A model generated the notes under the pieces. It saw only the letters and a list, made by a program, of their open reading frames with translations, was not told the DNA's origin and ran no database searches. The translations under genes and the position numbers were made by a program. Below, piece by piece: positions 47,330 to 59,416 of a stretch of 64,000 bases of DNA; position 1 is the stretch's first letter, and every line of letters begins with the position of its first letter. The DNA lies in NCBI GenBank assembly GCA_021234155.1, contig JAJEKV010000166.1, forward strand, positions 825,882 through 889,881, in the 5' to 3' direction. This stretch comes from Isoetes taiwanensis. Lineage: Eukaryota > Streptophyta > Lycopodiopsida > Isoetales > Isoetaceae.

Positions 47330-47655
47330 CTGGCGACCTGTTATGGGCGATGATGATACCATCTTCATTCCTGAGAATTTGGTCGGGGTTTTGTCCAAAT
47401 ATGACTACCGGAAGCTCTACTACATTGGATCTAATTCTGAAAGCCATACCGAGAACTTGCATTTTTCTTACAATATGGCATATGGTGGAGGCAGATTTGC
47501 TATCAGTTATCCTCTTGCAATGGCTCTGGAAAAAATGCAGGATTCTTGTTTGCATAGATACCTTTACTTGTTTGGCGGTGATGATGATCCGATGCAAGCT
47601 TGCATATCGTGAGCTAGGAGAGCCACTTACCAAGGAGCCTGGATTTCATTAGGTA
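47330..47655 (+). pseudogene. DUF604 fringe-like glycosyltransferase fragment
   Basis: The frame MGDDDTIFIPENLVGVLSKY, then YYIGSNSESHTEN, MAYGGGRFAISYPLAMALEKM and QACIS is the central block of plant DUF604 proteins, which are predicted Golgi-type glycosyltransferases related to Fringe; the DDD is their metal-binding signature. A one-base shift near 47607 moves the reading to YRELGEPLTKEPGFH, after which TAG/GTAC replaces what is usually CAG/GT at this exon border. Upstream text is out of frame and the following exons are missing. It is one isolated, broken exon, with the PPR fragment about 400 bases downstream on the same strand. Confidence 0.8.
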
Positions 47656-48039
47656 CTTAGTTTTTTCTTCCATATCAATATTTCATAACTTAGCCTATTT
47701 TGTTCAATGTTCATAGCTCCAAACTCTTTGTTTTGCATTCGAGTTGCTTGTTTTTGGATTAAAGTCTCTTATATTGAAGGGTTTAGGGCAAGGACTCAAT
47801 GCCAAAGTGAGCATTTGTGGATTGAAGCAAATCAATAACCGATTTGTGATGCTACCAGGGGCTCGACTTGCAAAATTTGTCATCCGGCCTCCTTGTATTT
47901 TAAGGTAAAACTCCAAGCAAAGCGTGCAAAATTCGGGATTGAAGCAGATTCGCGAATTTATGATGCTCAAGGTTTTATTTGGCGATGCTCTAACTTTTCA
48001 TCCGCTGAAGCGTAAACATGTATTCTCGCCTCATACCGC

Positions 48040-48520
48040 TGCGATGTTAGTTGTAAATGTGGTGTCGTGAAGGACGCAAGGAATGTGTTTGATCATTTGC
48101 ATGAGAGGAATATTTCCTCATGGAATATTATGATGTGGGTCTATAGTGAAGCCGCCAAGTGGAAGAAGCAAAGAAGTTATTTCAACTATTGCCCAATCCG
48201 GATGTGGTTTCTTGGAACTCTATGCTATCGCCTTATCTTCGTTATGGCAGCTCGGGAAGGCATTAACATTGATCCATGAAATGCCTCTCGCATGATGCCT
48301 CTTCATGGAATATTGTTATTGGAGCTTATGCTTGCTGTAGCCAGCTGACAGATGCATTGAAGCTCTTCAAAGAGATGCCTAAACCAAATGTTGTGTCTTG
48401 GAGTATCGTTATCACAGCCCATGCTGAATCTGGACACATGGATGAGGCACATAAACTTTTTCAGCAAATGCCTCAAAAGGACATTTCATTTAATGCTATG
48501 ATAGCTTATAAACATGAGAA
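48040..48520 (+). pseudogene. PPR (pentatricopeptide repeat) protein fragment
   Basis: Successive frames read CGVVKDARNVFDHLHERNIS and SWNIMM, then SHDASSWNIVIGAYACCSQL, DALKLFKEMPKPNVVSW, and HMDEAHKLFQQMPQKDIS. These are about three to four short PPR motifs of the S/P type (around 31 residues each) found in plant organellar RNA-binding proteins. Frameshifts lie between the first and second blocks, and the last repeat runs into unrelated sequence near 48510. No start, signal peptide or E/DYW end remains. Confidence 0.8.
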
Positions 48521-48844
48521 CCTTCAAGCAAAGACATCATCTATTCCAGCAAACATAATATGTCTGACGTTGGTGGTATATAAATCGTTACTACGACAGA
48601 GCTCCTACTGGATTTTGGGCTTCCAAGATTCTACCAAAGACTCCTCTTGTAAATTGTTGTTGCGTGGTTTTTAGATGCCCTGTCAATACTTCAAAAATTC
48701 CTACTCCAGATTCAGGGTAAGTAGTTATTTGTTGCATGGTAAAGACTTCTGGATTCATGATTCTGTTCAAGCTTTTACACACTTTATAACAAAGTATTTT
48801 TAGTATATTTGAGACGCCCTTGGTATGCAATGCAGAAAATTGAG

Positions 48845-48945
48845 ATAACATTATGCTCCCACCTTAAGAGAGAGTCTCCAGTAGCATTTTTTGAGATTAT
48901 GCTCCCACCTTAAGTAAGAATCTCTAGTTGTACTTTTTTATTCCT
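48845..48945. repeat. Tandem duplication, about 45-base unit
   Basis: Two adjacent copies share GAGAT(AACA)TTATGCTCCCACCTTAAG, GA(G/A)TCTC and TAG. Confidence 0.75.
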
Positions 48946-48949
48946 TATG

Positions 48950-49370
48950 CAAAACTAGTGCAATGTATTTCTAGAATGATGGAGTGAATGGTGCATTGCA
49001 TTTGCTCCTCTGTACACATAATTTTGTGTTTGAGATTACGAATAAGCTAGGTTGTGCAGACATGACAAGCTATTAATGTTGCATGCAATGGGCAAAGACC
49101 ATGCATTGCTCTTAATGCATGCAACGACCAATAGTTTACATGATTTTTGTATTGCAATATTGAGATTACAGATAATGAATATAATGACTACATAAAATGT
49201 ACTCAATAGTTGTTTGCAATGGAAATAATTTGTTTGTCTTGATGTTATTATGCTTTTTAGTAATTAATATTTAGGCCTGTTTGCTTTAGTTAGGGCCCGA
49301 AGGGCCCAAAAGTTTTTTTAATATAACAATCAACACACAACTACTATTAACATTATTAACACAAACCATT
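48950..49370. other. No gene seen
   Basis: AT-rich sequence. Words around TGCATGCAATG repeat loosely near 49080-49130. A GGGCCCGAAGGGCCC hairpin lies at 49295-49309, just left of the next element. Confidence 0.4.
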
Positions 49371-49377
49371 GCATTTA

Positions 49378-49724
49378 ACACATTTAAATTAAAATTCCCC
49401 TTAAACCCCCTTTGGTTTGGGTGCATATTCACACTAAGGGGTTACGTGAGGCAAATGAGAGCTCCAAAATATATTTACAATACATGTACAAAATTAACAC
49501 CATTAAGTACATTCTCTCAAACCTTATAGTATTTTGCAAACCTTAATATACAAGATACAAAAACTTGTACATGCATACCGCAAAACGAGGATCGCTATGT
49601 AATGGTCCAGCTTTGGAATAAAGGGCAAATATGCCCATCCGATGCAAACTCGTTGTCTGAGTAACCCCTGTGAATATGCACCCAAACCAAAGGGGGGTTT
49701 AAGGGGATTTTAATTTAAATGTGT
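49378..49724. mobile_element. Inverted-repeat element (MITE-like), about 350 bp
   Basis: The ends are inverted repeats of roughly 57 bases: the left carries ACACATTTAAATTAAAAT, then CCCCTTAAACCCCC and TTTGGTTTGGGTGCATATTC, and the right is its complement with about two one-base indels. Similarity continues inward to GGGGTTAC. There is no coding capacity. A target duplication could not be fixed because the outermost bases ATTTAAAT are self-complementary; if that 8-mer is the duplication, the true ends would be TAAAATTCCCC. Confidence 0.7.
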
Positions 49725-49729
49725 AGCTA

Positions 49730-51780
49730 TCTCAAATTCAAAACAACAATATTAGATCGGTTCTCTCGCCATCGATACAAAGAAAATCAAGGTCGTGGTT
49801 ATAAGCTTGACAAGAGCTACTTCGTGATTATTTGCTTGACTTTGGCTATGCTAGAGCTACTTAAAAGAAAACCCATTAATTTAGTTAATAAAGAAATTGA
49901 TAAATTCTTAGCTTGTGTTGATGGATTGCCCTCAGGAAATGGAGGTGGTTTTAGCAAGAAGCTTGGAAGAAGAGGATTTGAATCAGATATAACGACTTCA
50001 TGCATCGAGTCATGCTTTGCCTGCAACCCATGGATTTGTACTCGCTGAATAAAAACATGGCTTCTAACAGACAAGCTCTATTTTCTTGTGCAGTTGCATG
50101 CTTTACAGAAAGTTCTATAAATTATGTTAAACATATATTTAACTAGTTATGAATACACCGCCAACAAAATTTGCACTAGCAAATCGGGCAAATGTAAAGG
50201 GTACCATGGTTACGTAGATCCGCTTTGGAGCTAATGTTGAGTTGGTAATGCAAGGGACTCTAAATTTCCAAGCTCAGGGACATCCCTTCCACTTGCATGG
50301 ATCTTACTTTTATATGTGGTTGGTTATGGAGCTGGGAATTAAAATTTCTTCCCTCATCCTGCCAATTTTAACCTGGTTAATCCTCCACGAAGAAATATTG
50401 CCATATTGAAGAGTTCTCGAAGAAATTGCGCTATGCTGGAGAGCTGAAAATCCAAGTATGCCTCAAGGCCCCGCCTTTATATGATAATGGTAGGATCCGA
50501 TAATATTTCTCTTTGTTGTTGTTATCCGTGTGTTTGGATTTCGCATTGTCACTTTGAAGGACATGTGACTTGGGGAATTGCCAATCAGATTTATTGTTAA
50601 GAATGAGCTAAGCCCCACTGCATCATTCCTACACCTCCTCCAGATTCCGCCTCGCCTACTAAAATATCCTCAAGATACTTCCAACTCTTCCTCAGATCTC
50701 TCAGTCAGATTTTAGTAATCGATTATTCTTTTTACCCAAGCAATACTTTTGAACCCATCAGTCAGATTTTTACCGATTGATTCTTCTTTTGCCCAAATAT
50801 AGTTTTGACCCCGTAAGATTATTTGTCCAAATGCTTGATTCTCCCAAAAGATTGTTTGTGGCGTACCAAATACCATATTCCAACTAGGGAAGACAACCAA
50901 TTTCAGGCCACCTGCCTAGCATGTTATCTTGCTTGCCATTGAATTGTTCCACAAAAATTGAAAATTGCACAAATTTTTAAAATATACACAAGACTGATTC
51001 CAAAGTAGACATAGAAAGAACTGTTTCAACTTTCTACTTCATTTTGAAAGTGCATATGGTTGTGACAAATGAAAACTCTTTGCCATGATGACATAAATGG
51101 CAAGGCTATGCATATGCAATGATTTCAAATACAACATTTGTTAATTTGCTAAAGTAATTGTTAACAACCCGCAATTTAAACTTTATAAAAACATACGCAA
51201 ATATATAATTGCTTTTAAACTATGTGAGAGGTGAGATAAAATGGTTGTATTATCCTCAATATCAAGATCCAAGTTTGTTTATTTTGTTCAACTAAGTAAA
51301 GTTATCATAAGTAATCAAGGCAACCTATATATCATATTGAGAATTGCAAGTTCAAATCTTGCATGTTCAAAAACCCCTTCCATATCATTCTAGACTGATA
51401 CGGATTCATTGCTAAGCAAGTTTGGAACTAGAGAATGTTCACTTTACTTTTGGCCGAAATTTCTTGTAGTAATAATAAATGCCGTCACATAAAATTTCTT
51501 TGTAGTAATAATAAATGCCAACTATTTCAAATTTCTTCCCTCAAGATTAGAGCACCATCCTATCTTCTTCTTCCTCATCACCCTCTTTTCGTGATCATCT
51601 TCACTTCCCTCAGAACCACCCAACCTTGCCCCTAGCCCCGCCTATTGCTATTTTTTTTTTTTTTTTTTTTACATATTAGCTTTTAATCATAGAAGTAAGA
51701 TGGAAACAAAATAAAGTCAAAGAGTGGATTATTGTGGAAGAGGTGGAGCAAATTGGAGATGAAAGAAAAGAACAATCAAT
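49730..51780. other. Gene-free AT-rich region
   Basis: Open frames at 49719-50048 and on the minus strand at 49817-50074 have no recognised motif. Duplicated words (CAGTCAGATTTTTACCGATTGA type) occur at 50700-50780. A repeated AGTAATAATAAATGCC unit lies at 51465-51520. A poly-T run spans about 51650-51671, just beyond the 3' end of the first P450 copy. Confidence 0.4.
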
Positions 51781-51783
51781 GGA

Positions 51784-53921
51784 TCATTGTAAGGAGCCCT
51801 TCGTAATGATAACAGGGGACACCATGCTCCGGGGTTGAAGTGTAAGGCCAAGATGGGGAGCATGTTTATAGTTGGGGAGAGGTGCCACTTGAACCTAAGC
51901 AACAATGATGAGAGAAAGATCTTTGCCTCCCCGGAAAGCCAAGGATTGCCCAACACAAACTCGAGGGCCCATGAGAAAGGGAAGATAACCTCCAAATGGG
52001 TTCTTACATGCCTTGGAAACCCCTTGTGCGAATCTCTCTGTGGTCGAACACATAGACATTAGGACCCCAGCTTGTTTGGGTCGTGATGAATCCTTAGAAC
52101 ATTAATTCCTATAGACAACCCCTTGGGTATAAAAATGGGTGTCTCATCACCCAATTTCATGTCCTTCATGGCGTGCCTTGTAGTATAAATACCTGGAGGA
52201 TAAAGGCGCAATGACTCATAGATGATCATGGTGATCTAAAGTCAAAAACAGCAAATATGTTAGCATATAGAATGTCTCATTAGGAAAAACTAAAAGTTCT
52301 CTCATATAATCTCTCATATAATTGACTGATTGAAACATTGTATGACACCATCACTTACAATTTTGAGTTTGTGAAGCATTTCTTGGTTGGAGGCATCACT
52401 TCCTTGGAATACACTTTTTACCTCTTGATAAGCCTTCTCTTGCCAATCTTGATGCAATCCAAGCAACATCATGGTCCATGTTAGGTGTTGAGATATGGTC
52501 TCGTGGCCTGCAATGAGTAATGTCTTGCATTCTTCAATTGCATCCCTTGTGCTAAACTCCTCTCCCCTACCTTCAAAATGGTTGCCAAATTTCATTTGCC
52601 ATGGCATCCCCTTGCCATGTCCTCCTTGCATTTCTCTACGATTTTCAAGATGCATTTGTCTATTTTCATTGATATCCGGCTCACTTTTTTGTAGGTGTAA
52701 ACCTACAACAACATGGATAGTTTCAGCAAAAATCATGGAAATGTATTTCATTCAGAAATTTTATTTTTCCCAATGCTTTTAACTTATGCCAGAACATTTT
52801 ACCTTGGAAAATCACTCATCAATTCTTCTAACAGCTGAAAATATATTTTGCCATTCTCATACTGGGAACCAAACAAACATTTAAGTATCACATCCTCATT
52901 TGTCTTATTTAACTCTTCTTGCACTTCAATCTCTATAGAGGATTTTCTTCCGATCCGCCTCTTCCCATTTCTGTAGCAGATTATCAGTGCAGGATGCCAC
53001 TACTTCAAGCAGGCCCTGTACTCAGAAAGCAGGGAGATTTATGATGTACCAGCAAGACTTTTAAGCTCCAGCTTAAACAAGACTTAGAACAAACCTAAGT
53101 TATAATATGAAAATAAAAGGGCAAGTTTTCCAAGCAATTTTAATACATGGACTGTCTGACATCAAAAGGTAGGACAATGGGAATAGCCAACAAGACAGAA
53201 ATTAAATTTGGAAAAGGTTAACCTCGATTCTTAAAAATATTATATTCTGCCCTCTAAGAGATCCAAACAGCTAGAAGAGACAAATTTTGTAGTTCGGCAT
53301 ATGCGAAAAGTAGAATTGACCAACTGCATCAGATCAAATGTGTCCAAGTTACCTTGATCTTTTCTTGTTGAAATGATACATTTATAATTCTTCTTTTCCT
53401 CACCCAATTCTCGCCAGAAGCCATGAGCAATCCTTTTCCAAATAAAGACTCCATGTGGAAACTTCTGATAAAAGCCAAATTTAGATGATAGAACTTCCAC
53501 TACCAAGCTTGGCTCTGTTACGTCAAGTATGGGAACGGTCTTCCACCAGGTTAGAAATGGTCCTCCTGAACATACACAACAAGTATGAATCCATGTAATT
53601 TATAGCTAAACCTAATCTACAGCCCTAGGTAAACAAGCACGATAAGATGTTACCATATATTTTGGAGTACTTGGAAACAAAAGGGAAGAGCCTGGAGGAA
53701 AAATCGTGCGAGATGGTGCTCATATCTTGAGAAATGGCCTCGTTTGCCATATTCTGCAACTCTGTGAAATGTCCGTCCATGAAAGCATAAGGGGGGCATG
53801 GAATGCCCTGCTTTGCCATTGCTTTGGCCATTGAATGCATTCGCCGGCATGGTTTCGACAGAAAGAAAACAAGGATTGAGAGAGCGCCAAGTAGAACAGA
53901 ATACACGATTCTCCAATCCAT
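51784..53921 (-). pseudogene. CYP72-clan cytochrome P450 pseudogene, copy 1
   Basis: Five exons with GT-AG introns, read on the minus strand: 53921-53654 (MDWRIVYSVLLG membrane anchor, QGIPCPPY, ISHDFSSRLFPF), 53565-53353 (FLTWWKTVPILD), 53015-52803, 52702-52359 (oxygen-binding helix AGHETISQ), and 52235-51784 (ESLR of the ExxR motif, IHHDP, heme loop FLMGPRVCVG). P450s of this clan oxidise hormones and other small molecules at the ER; the substrate cannot be told. The gene is dead: extra bases occur before the GKGLLMASG block in exon 2, after WEE in exon 3 and before WGP in exon 5, and there are indels in exon 4 and after the heme loop. It also has one extra base in the PERF region that copy 2 shares. 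Confidence 0.9.
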
Positions 53922-53929
53922 AGGAATGA

Positions 53930-55020
53930 TCTGCTTGCAAAACAGTCTATGCAAGCATACATTGAACTGCATATATTGATCAATTCGACCGATGTTATTA
54001 TACAAGTTCATTACAATATCCTAGCAGTTGTCCCCTCAAAAAATTAGATTCATCTAGTTGGAAAAAAAAAAAAACATTTGCTTGCTTAACTTGTATCACT
54101 TGTCATTTTGCCCAGGAATACATGCTCTCTTGTGTGTTTGGCATTATTATTTTGTCTGTTTCCATTGTTGTCTTGTTTGTGTCTCCCTAGTCGTCATATT
54201 CTTAACATGATATCAGAGCTAAGAGCTAAGTTACGTAGAGTAAGTTACTTAGAGCCTAGTATATAGAAACTACTTTGGGCCAGTGTAAAGGCATGTAATT
54301 AAAAGGTAAAAACTAACCTTTTGTGTTCTATCTAGTTTTCCATGCGCATTGAAAAAGAAAAGAAAACCTTAAGAAGTAACTCATACTTCAATTGTAAAAC
54401 ATGGAACACATGATTCTTTCTAAAACAAGGCAAAGCTATGATCACGTTTATTTCAAAACCCAAAATCCATATTATTTGGAATCAATACGAATATTATTAA
54501 AACATTTTGATTAAACAACTGAGTAGTCCAATAGTTATTTCTAAAACATTGCAGTCATTTTAGATCATCATAAAACACAAAGATGTTATGCAATATATTT
54601 GATGATACAAGCCATAGGATAGGTTATTACCTTGTGAAACCAAACTGAAGAAATATAAATGATGAACAGAAGGGCGTGAAGGAGGAAAAACTGGCACGCC
54701 ATTTGGGGTACTGGGTCATACATACTGCCTTCGCCCATAGGCCAACAAGAAAATAGATTGCAGGTCTTCTATTCGGATGGTAGCTTGCCATCAACTAGCA
54801 AGAGAAAGATAGCAGCAGTTCTTTTTTTGGATGGAGGATGGTTTAGTGAAGGGCAAAATTTTCATGTTGTGGCTAGGCGGAAGGATTTCTTCTGTTTCGA
54901 TTCACAGGTAAGGATCCAATGGCTTTCATCTAGGTGATCCATATCCGAATCTTCCGAATACAATCTGGCAGAAAAGTTCCTTCTTTTTTTTTATATCTTT
55001 TTACTGATAGAAGTATCTAG
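53930..55020. other. Upstream region of P450 copy 1
   Basis: No promoter element can be named with confidence. A primer-site-like word lies at 54208-54220. An A-rich run spans 54062-54074. The rest is AT-rich and featureless until the hAT-like element. Confidence 0.35.
54208..54220 (+). other. Primer-binding-site-like relic
   Basis: TGATATCAGAGCT differs by two bases from the plant initiator-tRNA primer site and is followed by the AAGAGCTAAG often seen after it. The text before it is T-rich, like an LTR end. No gag or pol follows, so this would be a fragment of an LTR element. Confidence 0.4.
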
Positions 55021-55035
55021 AATAAGATAATGGAG

Positions 55036-55625
55036 CATAGTTCAAAAGCATCTAAAGATAGATGCGGGAGATGCGAGTATCTAAAGCATCTAAGCATCTA
55101 AAGAATCTATCGATGCGGCACATAAAATTTTAAATATAAAATTCGACAAAGAATAACAGATATAGAGCTTAATAGATGTGAATTGTAACTGTTCTGTTAA
55201 TAACTATATAACTATAACTGTTGATCCTTTGTTTCCAACCACTAAATGCTGTTTAGATGCAAAATGCTCATGAATGGAATCAAAAATATCTGCAAAGCAA
55301 TGTACTTGGCAACTTTGAACTCCTTGAGAGCTCCCTTGAATCCCTGTTCTCTAATCCTCTTTCTAGATAGCTATTTCGATAGCAAGGGAAGTCACCAGAA
55401 ACAGAACAACCAAATGCAGTAGCAGGGAAAGCCAATTTGGCAGCATGGGAATTGATTTCAGTAGTTCAGCAGCAAGGAAAAGCCTATTAGGACAGGAAAA
55501 AACCTAACGAGCAATTTTTTTTTTTTTAATTTTAACCCCAAGCATCTAACATAAGATGCGTCAGATGCGGTACGATGCGTTTAGCATCTATCAGGACGTT
55601 AGATGCGAGCATCTATTGAACTATG
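55036..55625. mobile_element. hAT-like non-autonomous element, 590 bp
   Basis: Perfect 10-base inverted ends CATAGTTCAA...TTGAACTATG (13 bases with one mismatch) are flanked by an exact 8-base duplication, TAATGGAG, at 55028-55035 and 55626-55633. Near both ends the word AGATGC or GCATCT recurs many times, in both directions, as expected of hAT subterminal transposase-binding repeats. CA...TG ends and an 8-base duplication are hAT traits. The interior encodes nothing recognisable, so it would depend on a transposase elsewhere. Confidence 0.85.
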
Positions 55626-55639
55626 TAATGGAGACAATA

Positions 55640-57020
55640 GGTTTGTTTCGCTCTGTGGTCGTGGCAGACTGGTTTGTCAATCTTTGAGGACTCTGGTGGT
55701 ATACTATGTGTGTCTTCTCATAGTTTGTACTTTACAACTGGGCTATGGAGAGTGATTTGGTGGGTTGGGCTTGTTCTAAACTCTGTCAGCTTCAAGATAA
55801 TTGTTTGAGGTTTCAATAATATTCCATTATTTTTTAGATTTTTGATCAGGCTGATTTGGAGGCAGAGGATCAGATCCAAAAGAAGATGGTAGCCTCTGGA
55901 ATAGTGTGGTAGCCTATTCTAGTTGATTATTGCTTTTTACTAAATGTACTTGTATATATGGAAGTTTCTATATAACTTAGCAAATGCGGCAAGATTTTGG
56001 ATTGGAAATCTTAAAATTCCGACCTTAGATTTCACTTTCTTGAAGGGTTGTATGGATTGCTTGTTCTTGAATTTTTTGCTTCTTTGGAAGCATAATGACC
56101 TAGAGCCGTCTCCAACAATGCACCATATTTGGACGATCTTTTAAGGTTGGGTTGAGGTCTAGTTGGATTTTATTGGATTCAGAATCCGGAGAGCTAGGAG
56201 ATATCTACCTCTTTAATGGGATTGCTTCTCTATAGTCATAAGGTTTAGGCAATTATTTGTTTGTATGTTCTTCTATCTTATCCACGTTTTGATTCATATT
56301 ATTCTACTAGTTTAAGGGTACTAGGAATAATTATTTGTGTTTAATCCAAATCTAAACAAGGGTAACAGAAACTGCTACAATTGGGCGAATAAATGGATTA
56401 GTTGTAGAAATTTATAGAGAAGATCCTATAGTACTTGGTTTAACAGAAGAACGTTGATCTTTTCCTATAATAAGGGCAGAAGATGTTGAGTGACTCCATG
56501 ATGAGTACTCAACTTATTTCATTTATTTTATTCCCGATAGCAGTCCCTTATTTTTACCCTGAATCTTCAATTATTATTATTTTTAGTTAAAAAAAATTTA
56601 GTTGTGGTTGTTTCTAGAGATATATTAGTTTCATTTTTTTTTTTTGGGAGGGGGACCATCATCGGCCACTTCAAAAATTTTAGAATATGACAAAATATCA
56701 TCTCCCATAAACAACCACAATTGAACTTTTCTTTTTCTTTTGCACCGTCCACCATCACTGCGAAGCCCAACCAAATAACTGCCAAGCCCGACCAAATAAC
56801 ACTGCCATGGATGTGGTTTTTGGACCAACTACGACCAACCAATGTGCTTTGTTCCTACTTTTGTAAGTCATTATTTTTTCTCTGCATAAATCAATGTTCT
56901 GCTACTTTATCATCTATCTAATTACTCACCTTTATACATGCAGCCAAATGAGTATACATGATTCTATCACCCAGAAGCTACCTTTTAACAAGCATTTCAT
57001 GTGTTCTTAGCCTTGCCTGG
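55640..57020. other. Gene-free region
   Basis: No supported gene. One 33-codon coding-like piece (TATIGRINGLVVEIYREDP near 56370-56430) is unexplained. Runs of A and T occur at 56590 and 56637. The short open frames at 56567-56921 lack motifs. Confidence 0.35.
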
Positions 57021-57029
57021 TGGTAGCTA

Positions 57030-57998
57030 CCCAAGATAGTAGCATTCAAGGTCTGCCAATGGACGATGGCTCTCAAGAGGTATATAATGAATATGCTGAT
57101 GACACTATTTTGTTCCTAATTGTCAAGGCTGAAAATCTTTATAATGCTAAGCTATTGCTAGATACGTTCTCTTTAGCATCAGGAGTTCTTGTGAATTGGC
57201 AGAAATGTACTGCTTTGTGGACATTGGACAGTTCCATCCCTTCCTGTATTTTGGACTACCCATGAAAGATTCTTCTGCATGGCAATACCACGAAATTTCT
57301 TGGTATCCCTATTGGAATTCACATCTTACTTCAGATAAATTATTAGAGGGTTGTCAAAGCACTTATTTTGGTGGAATACAGCTAAACTATCCATGCCCGG
57401 AAGAATCATTGTGGCTAAATGCGTTCTTAATAACACTCATGTCTACATGGCATCTGCTCTATTAGCTCCTCATCAGGAATCTTATTTGGGATAAAAATAA
57501 AGTAGGATCTATGGTCAAGGTAGCTTGGGCGAAGTGCATTAAGCCTAAGACAGTTGTTAGTCTTGGAATGCTGGATGTTCACCTCCAAGTAAAGCGACGT
57601 TATCAAAGTTTATTTGGAGAATTCTCATTAGTAAGGATGATTCTCCTGGTCTGAGGTTGTTGATGCAAACCAATTCAAAGATTGTCTTCCATTTCATAAG
57701 GCCACCATTAAGCCTCTCCTTCTTTGGGCTTTGCTTTATCATATAAACATGTGTTCTAATGCTTCTCCCTTTCCAAAGGGGTTGCTTGCTGCTTGGGACA
57801 CTGTCAATTCTCTTTTTCATATCAATCCTGAAGCATATCTTCAGTTGTCTACTGCATGCTGGTGAACTCCTTTGCAAGATACTCCTGAGAATGCACTGCA
57901 GTTGGATCAACTTATCCCCTGGGGTTATAATCCTGACTTTGCATTTTGTGTTGTTATAGTTTTGATTGATGAATAAAGCCTTTTAACAAAAAAAGGGA
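57030..57998 (+). mobile_element. L1-type LINE, 5'-truncated 3' part
   Basis: The reverse transcriptase begins mid-domain with GLPMDDGSQEVYNEYADDTI, including the YADD catalytic box, then LLDTFSLASGVLVNWQKC. The thumb and connection follow in other frames (IPIG-like text, WDKNKVGSMVKVAWAKCIKP, a KTVVSLGMLDV piece equal to the usual GGLGxxD). A final open stretch to about 57960 ends near AATAAAGCCTTTTAAC and a short A run, a typical L1 3' end. This is a different lineage from the microsatellite-tailed LINEs: it has poly(A) and lacks their terminus and zinc motif. Frameshifts make it inactive. Confidence 0.8.
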
Positions 57999-57999
57999 G

Positions 58000-59410
58000 G
58001 GTTGTAAATGCATGTCATAGCCTTACAAAAACCATGAGATAACCACAAAACCATGAGAAACATTACAATAAAAATGAGATATCCATACGTATGCAGTGCC
58101 TACTCCAGTTCTAAGAATGCCACACGTGCTAATTCTCGCAGCCCAATACTAAGGGGTAAGCCTCATGTGCGACACCCTCTTAGCCTCAAGATCCAAATGC
58201 TAGGGAGCCACTTGTAAGCCATAGAATCAAGACTCATAGTTCACACAAATTTTTCATGCATTTATTAGAACCAATATAAAGCAATACCAACACTTGCAAT
58301 AATACCATAGAGAACATATCACATTCATGTTCTACCACGTTATAATGTCAAATATTTAACAAGTGCATGCTAACATAATGCAATCATGATATAACCATGA
58401 TATCCAAGCATTTAGCATGTTTAAATACATTATACAAGAGCACATAGAAGGTCTAGTATCTCCTCCTCTTACTTCCTCTTATATTCCATAGTGACGCAAA
58501 ATCAGTCAACGTATATTATTTCGAGATCGCTCAAATTTGTTTGATACTCTAATTCATATCATTAAACCAACCACCACCTGAGAATTCCTTCAAAAGAAGC
58601 GAACTCGGGTGGTTGAGATATGATGTTTCAAAGTTCGACTAGCAAAACTGCACAGAAATCGCTCCTTCTGTCTTCTTCTAGAAATCTTAAAAAAAACTGA
58701 TGCTATTTGCTTTCATCATGAACTTTGTATAAACTTCTCATATATAATATGTATTTCGCATGTAGTGATCAAGTAGAATAATCTCGATAATCATCAATAG
58801 ACAAATGTAACAAGCTAAATACATACAACTTGATAGATTTGATTTAGAATAAAATAAGATTATCAGTGCACGCTAAAAAAGAAAAGGGGAAAAAAAAGCA
58901 AAAAGAAGAGCCAAAGAAACAAAAGCCCTAAATGAAAATTTGAAGCTAAAAACCCAGTGTTTTCTATCTCCTCTGCTAAAATTTCCATTCCTTGAGTTTG
59001 GTGGCCAAGATACAAGGACTCAATTTTCCTTAATCTCTGATTAATTAGCTTAAAAGTCAAGCATAACCTCTTGATCATTACTATGAATGAACCAACATAG
59101 AAAATCTAAAAAATCAATGAAGTTGCACATTGCATGTCTAGTGCCTATATTAGGTGAACCCCTTGAGGTTGGCCATAGGCAGTGTATTAACCACTACAAC
59201 TAGCGAATTTCACACCATTCTGAATAGGCACAAACTCCTCTTTGGCAGATCACCACCACACTAAATTCCTCATAAATATTAGGCCTTAATCATTTTAATC
59301 ATGCAAGTAAATGCTTGGAGTGCATTCAAGACTAAGACAAACATTAAATGAGAGAAGGGAAAACGCATAATCAATGGACATTGAAAAGGAGTTCTGCAAA
59401 ACGCATAATC
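58000..59410. other. Gene-free region between L1 fragment and P450 copy 2
   Basis: AT-rich text with no gene. The dispersed repeat at 59124-59240 is the only recurrent block. AACGCATAATCAATGGA is duplicated at about 59359-59376 and 59400-59416, right at the end of the P450 copy. Confidence 0.4.
59124..59240. repeat. Dispersed repeat, copy 2
   Basis: Second copy of the block at 45683-45860, same orientation and shorter. Shared words include GCACATTGCATG and TATATTAGGT. Confidence 0.6.
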
Positions 59411-59416
59411 AATGGA

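Noticed and set aside
47190-47633. 147-codon minus-strand open frame
   Set aside because: Antisense to the DUF604 fragment, with no recognisable motif.
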